From an uncultured Clostridia bacterium (GTDB taxonomy: Bacteria; Bacillota; Clostridia; TANB77; CAG-508): 57,093 bases of DNA. The position numbers and the translations under genes were made by a program. Below, piece after piece: positions 55,971 to 57,093 of this stretch (within the stretch, counting starts at the first letter, position 1; the number at the start of each line of letters is the position of its first letter). The notes below the pieces were generated by a model. The model was not told where the DNA came from. It ran no database searches and saw only the letters and a program-made list of their open reading frames with translations. The stretch spans positions 1-57,093 of the forward strand of contig CANRKZ010000003.1 of NCBI GenBank assembly GCA_947631335.1, given 5' to 3'.

Positions 55971-56834
55971 ATGAACGTAACATTACCAGACAATAAGTTT
56001 TTAAAGAAAAAAAATATATTAATTTATGGAACCATTATTGCTGTTTGTATTATTTGTTTAATGGTTGTTTTTTATGTGCAGTTTTATGCAAGAATTAATA
56101 TTGCAAAATTAGTGGGAATTGATCAAGAACAAAAATTTGGAAATAAAACAGAACAAGAGATAGAACAATTAAAAGTTAATTTTTTAAAAATCTTTAATAA
56201 TAGTTTAGAAAATGTAGAAGGAGAGGGCAATCATAAAAAAATAGATTCAACTAAGGAACTGGTTTATACACAATACGAGAAAAAAGAAAGTAAAGTAAAT
56301 AGTTATGATTTAGAGGTTCATATTCCACATATTAATATAGAAAGTGAAATTGTAGATGAATACAATCAAGAAATAGAAGAAGTATTTGCTAATATGACAA
56401 AAAAAGTATTGCAAAGTGAAAAAAGAAATATTATTTATACAGTAGAATATATTGCAAATGTCCAAGACGGAATTTTATCTGTAATGATTCATTCTAATTT
56501 TAAAGAAGGTACAAATGCACAAAGGGTTATTATAAAAACTTATCATTATGATTTACGAAATAATAAAGCAATTACTTTGCAAGATGTACTAAAGTTTGAA
56601 CAAATAGAGGAACAAAAAATTCAAGAACAAATTAATACTGAGATAGAAGAGGAAGAAAAGAAGGTAGAGGACTTAAAACAGTTAGGATATAATATTTATA
56701 ATAGAGACACAAAAAGTGATATTTATAAGATTGAAAATACAACAGAATTTTATATAACAAAAGATGCACTGTATATTATATATGCCTATGGAAATGAATC
56801 TAGTACGAGTGAAATGGATTTGATTGTAATATAA
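55971..56834 (+). CDS. Membrane-anchored DUF3298/RsiV-like protein
   Basis: 287 aa. One transmembrane helix (about 16-38), an acidic linker, then a beta-rich outer domain: LEVHIPHINIESEIVDEYNQ, TVEYIANVQDGILSVMIHSN, TYHYDLRNNKAITLQDVLKF and EFYITKDALYIIYAYGNES. This order (deacetylase PdaC/DUF4163-like part, then DUF3298) is seen in RsiV-type proteins, which bind lysozyme; no sigma factor is adjacent, so that role is not implied. GAGGAG before ATG. Confidence 0.75.
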   Translation: MNVTLPDNKFLKKKNILIYGTIIAVCIICLMVVFYVQFYARINIAKLVGIDQEQKFGNKTEQEIEQLKVNFLKIFNNSLENVEGEGNHKKIDSTKELVYTQYEKKESKVNSYDLEVHIPHINIESEIVDEYNQEIEEVFANMTKKVLQSEKRNIIYTVEYIANVQDGILSVMIHSNFKEGTNAQRVIIKTYHYDLRNNKAITLQDVLKFEQIEEQKIQEQINTEIEEEEKKVEDLKQLGYNIYNRDTKSDIYKIENTTEFYITKDALYIIYAYGNESSTSEMDLIVI

Positions 56835-56846
56835 AATATAAATTAT

Positions 56847-56879
56847 AAAAGAGAAGCGTTATGTTTGCTTCTCTTTTTT
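56847..56879 (+). terminator. Rho-independent terminator
   Basis: AAAAGAGAAGC at 56847-56857 pairs with GCTTCTCTTTT at 56867-56877, then T run. Confidence 0.92.
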
Positions 56880-56909
56880 GAAAATAAAAGGGGATGTTTT
56901 TTGTTTTTA

Positions 56910-57093
56910 ATCAGTATGGATACTGATTATAATCATATTCTAATAACTAATTTTGTCCATTGTGTGAACTTAAGGTGAAAAAATAAAAAACTTAGCTAAT
57001 AAAACTATTTTCCTTAGTGAAGTTGTCAACAAAAAGTAGACACAAAAAAGCAGTACTATGGAAACCCTAGTTGAATTCTATATTCAACTGGGG
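56910..57093. other. Window-end region with several small inverted repeats
   Basis: No ORF. Contains ATCAGTAT-gg-ATACTGAT (56910-56927), an imperfect palindrome TGTCAACAAAAAGTAGACA (about 57025-57043), and AGTTGAATTCTATATTCAACT near 57071-57091. The cluster could be the edge of a mobile element or a regulatory region of a gene beyond the window; nothing decisive is visible. Confidence 0.4.

Overview
This window is strongly AT-rich DNA from a Gram-positive, anaerobic, endospore-forming member of the Clostridia. Evidence for the lineage: a four-subunit pyruvate:ferredoxin oxidoreductase; sporulation genes (cwlD-like, spoIIID, yabG, sipL, yunB, a BofC-C domain protein); sortase with an LPVTG protein; BspA-type leucine-rich-repeat proteins with pilin-like N termini; conserved Firmicute blocks rpsF-ssb-rpsR, dnaG-rpoD, yabG-veg and rplM-rpsI. 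Promoters are mostly clear sigma-A type with 17-nt spacers. No rRNA, tRNA, CRISPR array or intact transposase was seen.

Layout. 1-2.1 kb: two BspA-like LRR surface genes (the first cut by the window edge), separated by a (CA)n microsatellite inside a small promoter-driven ORF. 2.2-3.4 kb: rpsF-ssb-rpsR. 3.4-11 kb: an Ig-like membrane protein, a PF06541 membrane protein, a degenerate-REC/GGDEF protein, an orphan radical SAM enzyme, a Rel/SpoT-like protein with an eroded synthetase domain, a CwlD-like amidase and an unknown membrane protein. 11-19.2 kb: a giant NdvB-like cyclic beta-glucan synthase. 19.2-22.3 kb (minus): porCDAB. 22.6-28.1 kb: a 58-aa minus-strand gene, scpB-proS, dnaG-rpoD. 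28.1-41 kb: MscS channel, LRR remnant, two-component system, sortase plus thioester/Cna-B substrate, CNNM transporter, WG-repeat protein, patatin, cysteine desulfurase, convergent COG2509 flavoprotein. 41-46 kb: sporulation cluster. 46.5-57 kb: small DUF gene, rplM-rpsI, SH3/NlpC-P60 hydrolase, comEC, BofC-C protein, pgsA-clpE and a DUF3298 protein.

The most striking signal is a recurring +1 reading-frame break. Five conserved genes (ndvB-like, dnaG, COG2509 flavoprotein, yunB, comEC twice) are split, and all six breaks sit exactly on an in-frame CGG codon. In every case, skipping the C and reading the next three bases (GGN, glycine) restores a conserved family motif: GRGxRT, LGTALT, GEGAGYAGG, GSFTG, DHVGG and HHGS. 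Scanning both strands by eye, I found no other in-frame CGG in any intact gene; the one further case is in a 46-codon LRR remnant. CGA, CGT and CGC are used normally. I infer that CGG is not decoded as arginine here and instead acts as an efficient +1 frameshift codon. Random assembly error would not choose the same trinucleotide six times, each at a conserved glycine.
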